DNA of 64,000 nt from Symbiodinium natans. Its lineage: Eukaryota; Sar; Dinophyceae; Suessiales; Symbiodiniaceae. Position numbers and translations under genes: made by a program. The notes beneath the pieces were generated by a model. It did not search any database, was not told where the DNA came from, and worked only from the letters and a program-made list of their open reading frames with translations. The stretch lies in assembly GCA_905221605.1 (NCBI GenBank), contig CAJNDS010002385.1:335001-399000 (forward strand), given 5' to 3'. Numbering within the stretch: the first letter of the stretch is position 1; each line of letters begins with the position of its first letter. Of this stretch, positions 13,601-26,400 are shown piece by piece.

Positions 13601-16600
13601 TGAAGCACATAAACCCCGAAACCCCTACAGAGCATACAAACGCCTAATAAGCCCCCTCTAAACCCCAAAGGAGGAGGATGAGATGGAGGAGGGCCGCCAC
13701 AACTTTGGGGCACTGTGGCCAACTTGACGCCCGCCCTTGCCGCCGACGTGGAAGCTATCCTACGCGAGATGCCACTCTCCCGGCGCGCACTGAGGTTGCC
13801 CCCCCCCCCCCCCCCCACCTGATAAACCCCTCCCCCGACCCCACCCCACAGGTTGAGGGTTTAGGGCCAGGGTTTAGGGTTTCGGGTTTCAGATTTAGGG
13901 TGAAAAGAGGGTTTGGGTTTAGCGTGTAAGGCACAGGGTTGTTAAGGTTTAGGCTTACTGGCACTGGTTAAAAGGCTCGGAGTTTAAGTTTATGGTCTTA
14001 AGGGTTTAGGGATAAGGGTTTGGGGAGGGTTTAGGCTCATTGCTTAGCCTCTCCTGGAGGGGTAGCTGTATGATAAGGTGTCCCCAGTAAAGGGCCCATA
14101 CTAAAGGACAGTGTGACTGCCCTAAGATCCTCGGCCCATACCCTAAACCCTAAACCCTAAACCCTAAACCCTAAACCCTACACCCGACAGTCCTCTCGGA
14201 GTTCAGGAGTTCCGGGCCCTCGGCTAGACCCCCATAAACTTCGAGGGTTTGTTTTGGCCTCGGTGTGCCCTGCACCCTCAACCCTAAACCCTAAGGCACA
14301 AAGCTCTGAACCCTAAACCTAAACCCTAAACCCTAAACCGCAAAACCCCAAAACCCTAAACCCTAAACCCTAAACCCTAAGACCCCAAACCTTTAGGACC
14401 TTTGGGGTGCGGGGTCTGCAGTCGAATTCGGGCGCTTGTTGCAAGCCCTGTAAAGTCCTGAGCCCCAAGCTCCTACCTGGGCCCCCAGTTGCTTCAGGAT
14501 TAGGGTTCAGGGTTTAGGGTTTAGGGTTTAGGGTTTAGGGTTTAGGGTTTAGGGTTTAGGGTTTAGGGTTGAGGTTTCAGGGTTTAGGGTTCTGTTTTGG
14601 GTCCATGTTGTCAGGGCCTCTCGGATCGAAAGGCAACGAAACAGGGGATCCCAATGCCATTTGTGGATTGTTTTGGGGGGACGGCATAGCCCTACAACGA
14701 GGGAGTTATAACCCGCTCATTTGGAGGTCTTAGGTTACGGGCTGGACACGTTCCCCAAAGCCTAAACCCTAGATCCCAAAACCTAACCCTAAACCCTAAG
14801 CACTAAACTCAATACCCTCCGCCAGCCAAGATTTCTCGGGACGCCTCGGCGGATTTTGAGGCGTTGCGCAGGGTTGCTTGGTTAGGGTCCGGGGTTTAGG
14901 GCTTCGGGCTTCGTGCTTAGGGCTTGGGGTTTGTGTGTTCCTTAGGTTTGGTAGTGCCGTGGTGCCCTTTTGCCCTTTACTGGGTTCCGGTTTAGGGTTT
15001 GGGGTTTAGGGCTAGGGTTCACGGGTCAGGGCGGTTTCAATGGTATTGTTTAGGGTGGTGCAGGTGTTGGGGCAACGGCAAAAGCGTCTCTAAGCAGTCT
15101 GGAGAAACCCAAAAGTAAGGCCTAACACCTCACCCCTAATTGTACCCTGAAGCTTGAAAACCTGAACCTTAAACTTTTAACCATGAACTTCTACACCCAA
15201 AACCCTAAACCCCAAACCCTAAACCCAAACTAAGCCCTCAACCCTAAACCCTAAACCCTAAACCCTAAACCCTAAACCCTAAACCCTAAACCCAGGGCTT
15301 GCTGCGTTAAATTTTGCACCTCTATGGGCCAGGAAGCTGTCGCAGTGGGAAGGAATCTTCCAGTTTCTCTCCCAGGGACAGCGGAAGGCGCCTAAGCACC
15401 CTAAACCCCAAACCCTAAACCCCAAACCCTAAACCCTCAACCCGGGACCCTACAGCTGCTGAGCTTCGCCAGCGTCTTCTGGGCAATGATGTCATCGTGA
15501 TGCCACGGCGTGGCCAGCCGGTCTTGTCGTCTGACGAAGAGGGGCCCCTCCCCTCGCCTGGCACTAGAACCCAGGGACTCCAATACCCCATACTTAAGAA
15601 ATTCTCCTTAAATCATAATAGGGTTACTTATATGGTTCAAAGGAGTATTCCTAAATTAAGGGGTAGTGGAGTCTCTGGGAAGTCGCACCCGGTCACGAGG
15701 CAGGTTTTTGGGTTGGGGTTGGGAGGTTAGAGTTTTGGGCTCAGGGTTCAGGAGACGAAGAATTAAGTGTCTTAGGGTTTAGCGTTTAGCGTTTAGGGTT
15801 TAGGGTTTAGGGTGACTACAGCGGAATGATTGATTCTTGATAGCCATCTAGGCTAGAGGGTGCTTCAATGTCAAGGAAGCGCCTTGTTTGTTCTTTAACC
15901 AAACCCCGCCCCATGCCCTAAACACTGTCCCGGAAACTCCAACACGTATAGAGCCCAAGTCCTAAACTTTAACCCCAACACCCTAAACCCTAGACCCTGA
16001 ACCCTAAACCCTAAGCCCTAAACCCTAAGTTCAGGGGGGGGGGTGTGTTTTTGGGGCTTTCTTGTGGCATCTTGCCAGGACGAGCGAGTTCTGATCGCGG
16101 CCTTCGCAGAGCTCGCGGCAGAGGCGCGAGGAAGCCTTGCTTCGTGTTTCGGGCTTCGGGCTTCCTTGCCCTAAACCCCCTAAACTCTAAATCCTAAACC
16201 CTGAACCCTGAGCCCTAAACCCTGAACCCGGGCCCCTAAACCGAGATGGCGACCATGCCCAAAACACTGGCACTTGCTCCGTTTGTCGCCTCTTTGTACA
16301 ACCTGCCGCGCAAGGACTACTATTGCTTCAGAGAACCCCCCCCTGAAACAAAAATAGAGGTCATAATCCCTATATTCCCCTTGTGAGGAAGAGAATATTT
16401 TCATAATCCCTATATTCCCCTTATAAGGAAGTTTTTTTTTTGGGGGGGGGGGGAGGGTTCTTAAGCAAGTAGTGGAGGATGTTTGAGATGTCGGAGTCGG
16501 GCTGTGACAAGCGTTCGTCATGGGACTCTACCTTCGGCCCCTAAGGTTGTACCCTTGGGTTTGGGGATCCCCTTTAAGGATCCGCTTAGGGCATACAAGG

Positions 16601-18953
16601 GCCATACTTTAACTTGCTTGGTGATCTCTTTAAGTAGGGTTTCTGTTTAACAGGGGGTTCTTAGTCGGGTATCTAGGGGCTATATCAAGGTATAAGGGCA
16701 ACAGAGGCCATCGCCCTTCATCAGCCATACTAGGAGCATATTAAGGGCACCTCTTTGGGGGTACGTACATGCTTAGGGGGCTACGAGTCTTCGTCCCCTG
16801 AGTTCCATGCCTTTGGCGAGCATGCACAAAATACTGATGTTAGGGTCGAGGGTTTAGGGTTTAGGGTTTAGGGTTTAGGGTTTAGGGTTTAGGGAAGAGG
16901 GTTTAGGGAAGAGGGCTTAGGGTTTAGGGTATAGGGTATAGGGGTTTATTTGTAGCTTTTTTCCGCGCTGTCAATGCCTTCTAACAATTCCTTCGAACGG
17001 CCCTTTGAAACTCCACTGCAACAAGCCTGAACACAATGATCCAGTTTTCCGCTCCTTACTTCGTCTTCAGATGCAAGCTTCTTTTGGGACCCAACCAAAC
17101 GCCGCTCCATTGTCAATCACGGTGTAAAGTGCTATGGAATTGTTCCTAAAACGTCACGGCCGCCTATGCGCCGTGGACCAAGCAAGTAATCGCACTTGGA
17201 GGTTCATGGGTGGTTAAAAGTAGGGTTTTCTAGTTTGGCAACTATATTTAAGGGGTTGGTAAGATTTGTGTTTAGAGGGTTGCCCTACACCCTAGACCCA
17301 AAGTCCTAGATGATGTCGGGACCTCTGACCTTTGAATGTTTTTGGTTTGGGCCTCCTGAGGCGGCGTTACCTTGAGCCCAACGCCAGCACACAAAGCTGG
17401 TTTAGGGTTTGAGGTTTAAGGTTTAGGGTTCAGGGTTGAGGGTTGAGGGTTTATGGTTTCGAGTAGGATGTTCCCCCTTATACTCACAGTCCTTAATAGG
17501 GACTTATAAGGAGGGATAGGAGAATCCCTACTAAGGACTGTTAGTATAAGGGGGAACATCACAAGTTTAGGGTGTAGGTTTAGGGTTTAGGCTTTAGGGT
17601 TTAGGTTTTAGGGGTTTAGGATTTAGGGTTTAGGGTTTAGGGCGCAAAGGCTTCGGAGATCGAGCGCTGTGCGATCGACTTGGATCGCGCCGGCGACCCT
17701 GAGCAGGCGCGTGGGGTAAGCACTCAGGGTTTAGGGAATAGGGTTTAGGGTTTCGGGTTTCGGGTTCAGGGTTGAGGGTTTAGGGTTTAGGGTTGGGGTT
17801 GAGGGCTTTGGGTTTAGGGCGTAGGGCTTGGGGCTTAGGGTTTAGGGTCTACGGCTTGAAGCTACGGGTTTGGAGGGGTTTTAGCCCCGGCTTTGGTTTG
17901 GTCTGGAATTGGTTGGCAAGTAATAGTGGAACTTTAAACGTTCTTTGGGATTCATATTTGGTAGGAAGCATACAGTTTAACCGTTTTCTCCCTAGGTTAT
18001 TGGACCCTGAACCCTAAGCCCTAAGCCCTAAGCCCTAAGCCCTCAACCCCAAACCCCTAAACCTTGAATGAACCCTAAGCCCTGAACCCTAAACCCTCCC
18101 TGAACCCTGAACCCTGAACCCTGAACCCTGAACCCTGAACCCTAAACCCTAAACCCTAAACCCTAAACCCTAAACCCTAAAATCCTAAAACCCTAAAACC
18201 CGAAGCCCTAACTATGATCCATCCCCCCCAGCCGTCAGGCCGTGGCTGTCTACCGCCAGGTCGCCGAGAGGCTGGCGAAGGCCGCAGCCGCGTGCCCGGA
18301 AGGCACCGCTTAGGGTTTAGGGTTTAGGGTTTAGGGTTTAGGGTTTAGGGTTTAGGGTTTAGGGTTTAGGGTTTAGGGTTTAGGGGTTTAGGGGTTTAGG
18401 GGTTTAGGGTTTTAGGGTTTTAGGGTTTAGGGTTTAGGGTTTAGGGGTTTAGGGGTTTAGGGGTTTAGGGGTTTAGGGTTTAGTGTCTTGGCAGCCCAGT
18501 GGTACCCCTTACTCTTTTTCGGTTCTGTGTTCCCTTGTAAAGTAACCAGCCCCCAAAAGGTTGCCCTTGTTATCATTATTGTTATGTCTATATTTATTAT
18601 TATTATTATCATTGTTTTTACTATAATTATTATTACTATCTTTAGTACTGTTATTAATATTCTTATTCTTATTATTATTTGGGCTACTGGCACCCATCCC
18701 GGATTCCAGCGCACTAGGCACCCCCCCGGCCAAGATATTTACAATTATAAGAATAAAAGCAATAAGTCAACATTCTAATAATGATAACAATTATGATACT
18801 AATAATCATGATGATAAAATTAATGATAATCAGTCAAATTTCTACAAGTTCAAAACTTCCGGCCAAACCGTTTCGTCCGAAGCGTTTCGGTCAAAGCTTC
18901 CGGTCAAAACTTTTTGGGGCCCAAACCCTATACGATTTCTAGAGCCCTAAACC

Positions 18954-18992
<39 letters not shown>

Positions 18993-21900
18993 ACCCTAAA
19001 CCCTAAACCCTAAACCCTAAACCCTAAACCCTACCTTTTTTAAACCACCCCCCCCCCCCCCCCACCCCCCCCCACCCCCCCCCCAACAGCTGGGCTTTGG
19101 AAGGCAACCCGGACCGGGCGGTGCTCGCCCGCCATGCCGGCGAGGTGGGCAACAGGAATAGGGTCCGTTCCTGCTCCCACTTTTTGAGGGGTTAGGGTTT
19201 GGGGTTTAGGGTTTAGGGTTTTGGGTTTAGGGTTTAGGATTCAGGGTTTAGGGTTTAGGGTTTAGGGTTTGGGGTTTAGGGTTTGGGGCTTCGGGTTTAG
19301 GGATTAACCCTAACCCCTAGGCCCCAAACCCCAAACCCTATTAAGCCCTGAGCCTCAAAATTCTCAACCCTAAGCCCAAAATCCCTAAACCCGACGCCCT
19401 AAACCCTAAACCCTAAACCCTCGACTCCAAAACCGTACCGGGGTCCCTAAACTCCAAGTCATAAGCCCTAAGCCCGAAACGCCAGGGCTCGTGGGGAGCT
19501 TCCGCACAAAAATACCAGGGACTTCAATGGGCTTTTGGATTTAGGCCTTATGGGCTTTAGGATTTTTCAGGTTTTCGGGCTTTGGCCCTAAACCTTAGCC
19601 CTAAACCCTAACCCCTCTAGCCGGGCGAAAAGAGTTTGAGGAATACTCCCTAATGTGCTTAGAGGTTCATGGGTACCTATGTAGTGGTTGTTGGACATGT
19701 AGACCCCAGTAGACCTTCAGGATTTAGGGTTTAGGGTTTAGGATTTAGGGTGTAGGATTTAGGATTTAGGATTTAGGGTTTAGGGTTTAGGATTTAGGGT
19801 TTAGGATTTAGGGTTTAGGGTTTAGGGTTTAGGATTTAGGGTTTAGGATTTAGGGTTTGGGGTTTAGGGTTTAGGATTTAGGGTTTAGGGCTTAGGGCTT
19901 CCAAAAACTCACACCAAGGTGCTCGGGCGGGTCGTCTACCTCGAGAGCTTGAAGCTGGGCATTGTATTTAAAACCCTAAGCCCTAAGCCCTAAGCCCTAA
20001 GCCCTAAGCCCTAAGCCCTTAGCCCTTAGCCCTAAGCCCTAAGCCCTAAGCCCTAAGCCCTAAACCCTAAACCCTAAACCCTAAACCCCAAACCCTAAAC
20101 CCTAAACCCTAAACCCTAAACCGAACCCTCAACCCTCAATCAACCTTTGAGCCGAAGAAAAACCCTAAATGCTTCCAAAGCCCTGCGAAGTTTTCGAAGC
20201 TCCCAGGAATGGCGCCCCGGCGTCCGTGCCCCCAGAGGCGCCTGTGGCTACGCCCTTGAAACCTGAAACCCTAGCCCTAAACCCTAAACCCTAAACCCTA
20301 AACCCTAAACCCTAAACCCTAAACCCTAAACCCCTTTAGAGTCTAGCCCTAAACCCTAAACATCCTAAACCCTAAACCCATGAACCCTGAACCCTTTGGA
20401 GTTTAGGTATTGTTGTTGGGCTGAACCCTGAGGCTCCCAAAGATGGCTTTATGTTTAGGGGTTTAGGGGTTTAGGGGTTTAGGGGTTTAGGGGTTTAGGG
20501 GTTTAGGGGTTTCGGGGTTTAGGGGTTTAGGGGTTTAGGGGTTCAGGGGTTTAGGGGTTTAGGGGTTTAGGGGTTTACGGGTTTACGGGTTTAGGGTTTT
20601 AGGGGTTTAGGGGTTTACGGGTTTACGGGTTTAGGGGTTTAGGGGTTTAGGGGTTTAGGGGTTTACGGGTTTAGGGTTTGGGCTCGGGCGGCTGAGCAGC
20701 TGCGTCTCCTTTTGAGGGACTTCTCGTGGGCACGCTCCACAAAAACACGAGACGTCCCTCAAAAGCCTGAACCCTAAACCCTCAACCCTAAATCCTAAAC
20801 CCTAAACCCTAAGCCCTCAACCCTAAGCCCTGAACCCTAAGCCCTAAGCCCTAAATCCTAGACCCTAAACCCTAAACCCTCAACCCTAAGCCCGAAGCCC
20901 GAAACCCTAAACCCCCAAGCCCTAAAGCCAACCCTAAACCCCCAAGCCCTAAATCCTAAACCCTAAACCCCCCAAGCCCTAAATCCTAAACCCTAAGCCC
21001 CAAACTCTCAGAGCCAAGACAGGGCCACATCGGCTGCGACCGCCTGGTGATACCGGGCCCGGGGGTGGAGCGCCAGGCAGGGGTTTGGGTGTTCCTTCCT
21101 CAGGTCTTGTGATTAAGGGTTTAGGGTTTAGGGTTTAGGGTTTAGGGCTTGGATGTTTTTGAGGGGTTGTTAGGGATTTCGAGGGGTCTGTAGGGTTTCT
21201 TATGTTAAGGGATGTTAGGGGGTTTGCTCGCGTTTGCTTCCTAAAAAGGATCCTAGAATGCAATTACAGCTGTGATGCTGCTTTGGAGGGCATCTTTTAA
21301 GGAAAAAGGTGCAGACAATTCTTCTTCTTCCTCTCAGTTGGATCTAGAGTAAGTTACATGGCCCCTTGGTATGGTCCCCTACCTTCTGAACAGGGTTCTG
21401 AAGTATGGGCCGTTGGGTTTCAAAGGGTATAGATGTATACATGCACCTCAGGCTTCCCCAGTTGAGGGTCCATACTAACGGATCATGGAACTCCCTACTT
21501 GGAGGTTCATGGTACTTATTACCGAATTCTAACTGTACTTGCAACCCACATATAAGCCCCTGAAGAGCCTTGATATGGTTACAAGCACAGTTACATCTTT
21601 CAAATAGGTACCATGAACCTCCAAGTAAGATGTAAGTATGGTTACAAGCACAGTTACATCTTTCAAATAGGTACCATGAACCTCCAAGTAAGATGTAAGT
21701 ATGGTTATAAGCACAGTTACATCTTTTAAATAGGTACCATGAACCTCCGAGTAAGATGTAAGAGGTCTCTGACGGCTTTCAGCTCATCGCCTCTCCCACC
21801 AGCAGCAGTCGCGAGCCAGGGCACTCAGTTCGGGTTCCGGCTTGGGGGGTTTATGGCGCCCTAAGCCCTAAACCCTGAACCCTGAGCCCTAAACCCTATA

Positions 21901-23414
21901 CCCTGAACCCTAAACCCTAAACCCCAAAACCCCAGACCCCAAACCCCAAACCCTAAACCCTCTCCAAGCCACCGAGGGGCCTAGAATCGAAAGCCTCCGA
22001 AACCCACAACTCCAGCACAAGAGCCGAAATCAGTATTCCCAAAATCTCCCTCATGTCTTAATACTAGCAGTCCTTCCTAGGGTTTAAGGTTTATGGAGTG
22101 CGACGACAGATGCCGGGACGTGATTCTGGCCGGGCACCGTGACTCGATGGCCAGCCCCGGCCCTGTCCAGAAAGACGTTTCAACCTGTATGCCTTCCAAT
22201 GGCAGTCAGGGGGAGCGATCGGCGGCTTCCCGTGCCAGGGCATAAGCCAAGCGGGCTTTGAAAGGGGCCTTGCAGACGAGAGATCCGCACTCCTGAAAGC
22301 CGGCGGATAAGAACGTGGGACCCCAAACCCTAAACCCTAAACCCTAAACCCTAAACCCTAAACCCTAAACCCTAAACCCTAAACCCTAAACCCTAAACCC
22401 TAAACCCTAAACCCTAAACCCTAAACCCTAAACCCTAAATCCGAATAGGAACTGCGTGTGGTTTTTTGGGGCACGGAGCATGAGGGCGGAGGCTTGGCCT
22501 AATTAGGGATAGCTAAAAACCCTAAGACCCTTTAAATGGGGAACCTTTTATACCCGCTATATACCCTGTAAAAATCCAAGGGCCTCTACTTCAGAACAAT
22601 TTGAGGAAGGTAAGGGACCATATTCAGGGACCATGTACTTACCCTTAGACCTAAAACCCTCAAGCCATACAACCCTAAATCCTAAACCCTCTAAACCCTA
22701 AACCCTAAACCCTAAACCCTAAACCCCAAACCCTAAACGCTTTAGACCCTGCGGCCGGTCCTTACTCGGAGTTCAGTTATAAGTGGTCTCATAAGCACTC
22801 CCCCCAAATTGGTTTAGAAGTACGGGGTTTAGGGTTTAGTTTAGGGTTTAGGGTTTAGGGTTCAGTACCCCCACATTGGCTTAGAAGCACAGCCCTACTG
22901 ATAAGACTGCTTGCACTTGCCCATGTACCTCCAAGTCGCGGATTTGAGATCCAGGGGACAGAACTGCAGGGGTGTTCAGGGTCGTCCCACCCTCAGGGTC
23001 GTCCCACCCAACGGCAGGCACACAAAAAGAAGGCACGGTGTACACTGGCCGCACATGAGCGGGAGTTTGCGGTTTAGCCTCTAAATTTAAGAGCCTCCGG
23101 CTCAAGCCGCCGACCCCGCCAGAGCATAGTTGAAAGGTCTAAACCCGCTCGTCGGCTCAAAGGATGCTTTCCTCATCGCATGGTTCGAAGAGCATCGCAG
23201 CCTGCTCGGCAGAATCCCAAAAAGTTGTGAAACGCTCGCGCCTCTGTGAAACGTGGGGGGGGGTAGGGGGTAGCACCAGGACCCAAACAGTTTAGGAGCT
23301 GAAGCAGTTTGGGGCAATTTCCGTGTGGGGGGGTGGCAGGTGTGGATGGCCCTCTTTGATGCCTGATTACGATCCTTGAAGAAAGGTGGGGCGGGGGGGA
23401 GGGGTGGGGGGGTA

Positions 23415-23498
<84 letters not shown>

Positions 23499-26400
23499 GG
23501 GGGGTAGGGGGGTAGGGGGGTAGGGGGGGGGGGGGTGGTTTGGTTGGTGGTTTTTTTTTTTGTGCGAAAAAGCGTCTGGTCCATGAGTTTAACGCGGTGT
23601 GGGTGGCTGGCCCTCACGGAAAAAGCTGCCGGGGGGGTACCCCCCCTACCCCCCCCCATAACGAGGGAAAAAGGGAGGTTTTCACCTCCAGAAACCTATC
23701 CAACACGCCGCCAGGGTCGGCGGACCCTGAACCCTAATAAACCCTAAACCCTAGACCCTAGACCCTAAACCCTAAACCCTAAAAACCCTAAAAACCCTAA
23801 AAACCCTAAACCCTAAACCCTAAACCCTAAACCCTAAACCCTAAACCCTGAACCCGGCTGAGCAACTGCACTCGGGTTTCGCTTTTTTGGTGCATCTGGG
23901 ATCTCCCGCCCAGGTCCAGCTGGGCCAAGAAGGCCGCGTCAGCCGCAGCTGTGAGCCGGGTGCCCCCAGAGCCTCCTTGAAGGGTTCAGGGTTTAGGGTT
24001 TAGGGTTTAGGGTTTAGGGGTTAGGGGTTAGGGGTTAGGGTTTAGGGTTTAGGGTGTGTATGCCCTAAGCCCTAAACTCTCTATAAACCCTAAACCGACC
24101 CCACCCCCTAAAACCTAAACCCTAAACCCATAACCCTGAATAGGGTTGTGAAGTTGGCCCAGCAAACTCCAGCACCCTTGAGTTCAGGAAGACTCCAGAA
24201 TTTTGTAAGACAGGGTTGTAACTTTCAGGGTCGTTTGCAGGGACTGGGTTGACGTCGGCTTAGGGTTTCGGGTTTAATTAGGGTTTAGGGATTCGGGATT
24301 AGGGTAATAACCGTAAAGCCTGAAGCTTAGACCCTAGGGGGCGTGCAGTACGAAGGTCTGGAGGCCTGGAGGGCTTCATGGGCTTTAAGAGTTTTCAAAG
24401 GTTTTCAGAGGGTTTTACGGGCCATCCTAGTTAAGGTTGTAATCTAGTAGTATTCCCTTATGGTCCCTTTACACTGATACTCTAATCACCCCCAAAACCC
24501 TTGTTTAATTATTCAGGCACCATATAGTCTTTTGAGGGTTTGGGGACCCTTTTGAAAGCCTATAAGGGCCTATAGGGGCCACTCTAAACCGCAAACCCCA
24601 AACCCCAAACCCCAAACCCCAAACCCCAAACCCCAAACCCCAAACCCCAAACCCTAAACCCTAAACCCTAAACCCTAAACCCCTCAGAGAAACATCCTCA
24701 GGGGGTCCGAGTCTGAAAACCCGTAGTGCCCTAAACCCTCAGACCCCTACGCCCTCAACTCTGAGAAGCCCTGTAGGGTTTAAGGTTTAGGGTTTAGGGT
24801 TTCGGGTTTAGGGTTTAGGGTTTAGGGTTTCGGGTTTAGGGTTTAGGGTTTAGGGCTGAGGAGTTAGGGTTTAGGGTTTAGGGTTTAGGGTTTAGGGTTT
24901 CGGGTTTCGGGTTTAGGGTTTAGGGTTTAGGGTTTCGGGTTTAGGGTTACCCCTTGTTCCTAGGTGGTGCAGCCGGCCTCTTGGTACTCCACGCGCGGGC
25001 CACAAGTCGGGGGATTTAGGGTTTAGGGTTTAGGGTGCAGGGTTTAGGGTTTAGGGTTCAGGGTTTAATGAAGGGTTGAAAGGGTTTCGGGGTCCAGGGC
25101 TTCGGGTTGAGGACTGTGATCTATGGGTTTAGGGTCTCGGGTTTTGTATGTAGGGTTACTGTGAGGCGACGCCCTCAGCCACGTTTGCTGAGGCCCCGGC
25201 TCTGGGTACCCTAAATATGCGGGCCTACATTCAACTAGACCATAAGGGCGTGGAAGCCTCACCCGAAACTTGCCTAAACCCGAAACCCTCAACCCTGAAC
25301 CCTTTAGGGTTCAGGGCTTAGGGCCGCTCAATTTTTCTCGACCGCGAAAACCTGCCCCTAACACCCAAACCCCAAACCCTAAACTTGGCCCTAAACCCTA
25401 AACCCTAGCCCTAAACCCTAAACCCTAAACCCTAAACCTGATGCGATAAACCTCTGGCAAACCTCCCAGGCACCTGTTTGTGCTGTGGGCTTGGCAGCCG
25501 GTGCGGCCTACGCAACTACCCGGGAGGATGCGGTTTAGGGTTTAGGGTTTAGGGTTCAGGGTTCAGGGTTTAGGGTTATAGGGTTTAGGGATAAGAGTTA
25601 CGTTTTGGGAGTTGGAGTTTCGGTTCAGGGTTTTTGGTTGCTTGGGGAGTTTCTGAGATCTGACTCCTGGCTACTGGCTTAAATCCTGGACATGTAGGAT
25701 ATGAATGCTGGGTGCCTTCTTCGCATCTTGCTGAGGTTGAGGTTTTAGGGTTTAGGGTTAGGGTTTAGGGTTTCGGGTTTAGGGACTGAACCGCCTTTGT
25801 CAGGAGGAAAACTGGCGGTTTCGGGTTGCGGCATGAGGGTCAAGGCTTTAAGGCCAGATTTTTCACCCGCAACCTCAAACCAGTCTAACCCTAAACCGTC
25901 TGGAACAGTACGTATCCCCCCCCCCATCACCCGGTTTCTAGACCACTCACATGCTGGACCCGAAGCCACCTAAATTTTGCTGAAAACTTCTGCATGCTGA
26001 GCATTTGCTGGTCAGAAGCTGAGAGTGGTCACGAGACACAGGCCTTAATCCTGGTAGCCATGTGCCGTTTGCTTGCGGTGATCGCCTGCCTCGCCAAAGT
26101 CGCCATCGCCACCTGCCCTGACGATCCCGAGGTGGACCTTTGCGAGTCAACCGGCGACGAGACGGCTTCCGGATTCCGCGGCTCGCCATGGATGGCGCTG
26201 GTGCTGCCTCTCGCCACGGCCCGGCCCAAGGTTGCCACTGGCTTGGCGTTGGTGCTGGCGCTGGCCGTCGGGGCGGAGGCCGTGACTTGCGGCGAGTTGA
26301 AGGACTTTTACAAGAGTGAGCAGTGCTGTGGCTCCCCGACCACGGTGCTGAGCAACCCCGTGCCGGGCACTCCCGCTTGCCCATACAACTTCAACAAGCC

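Larger units (their letters stand above)
15533..17649. repeat. introns of the MIT-like gene, with unique sequence
   Basis: Includes exon 16079. Unique zones 16240-16800 and 16930-17350 have few repeats; a 22-bp direct repeat lies at 16361-16382 and 16401-16422. A T-run/G-run junction is at 16432-16453 and a family B hairpin at 17466-17560. Confidence 0.65.

Noticed and set aside
16246-16386. ATG frame reading [20 protein letters not shown]
   Set aside because: Protein-like, but it lies between two MIT-like gene exons that join directly, and its end runs through a short direct repeat; left as unproven.
23102-23659. 185-codon minus-strand poly-proline frame
   Set aside because: It is the translation of the poly-G tract; no start context, domains or splice logic.
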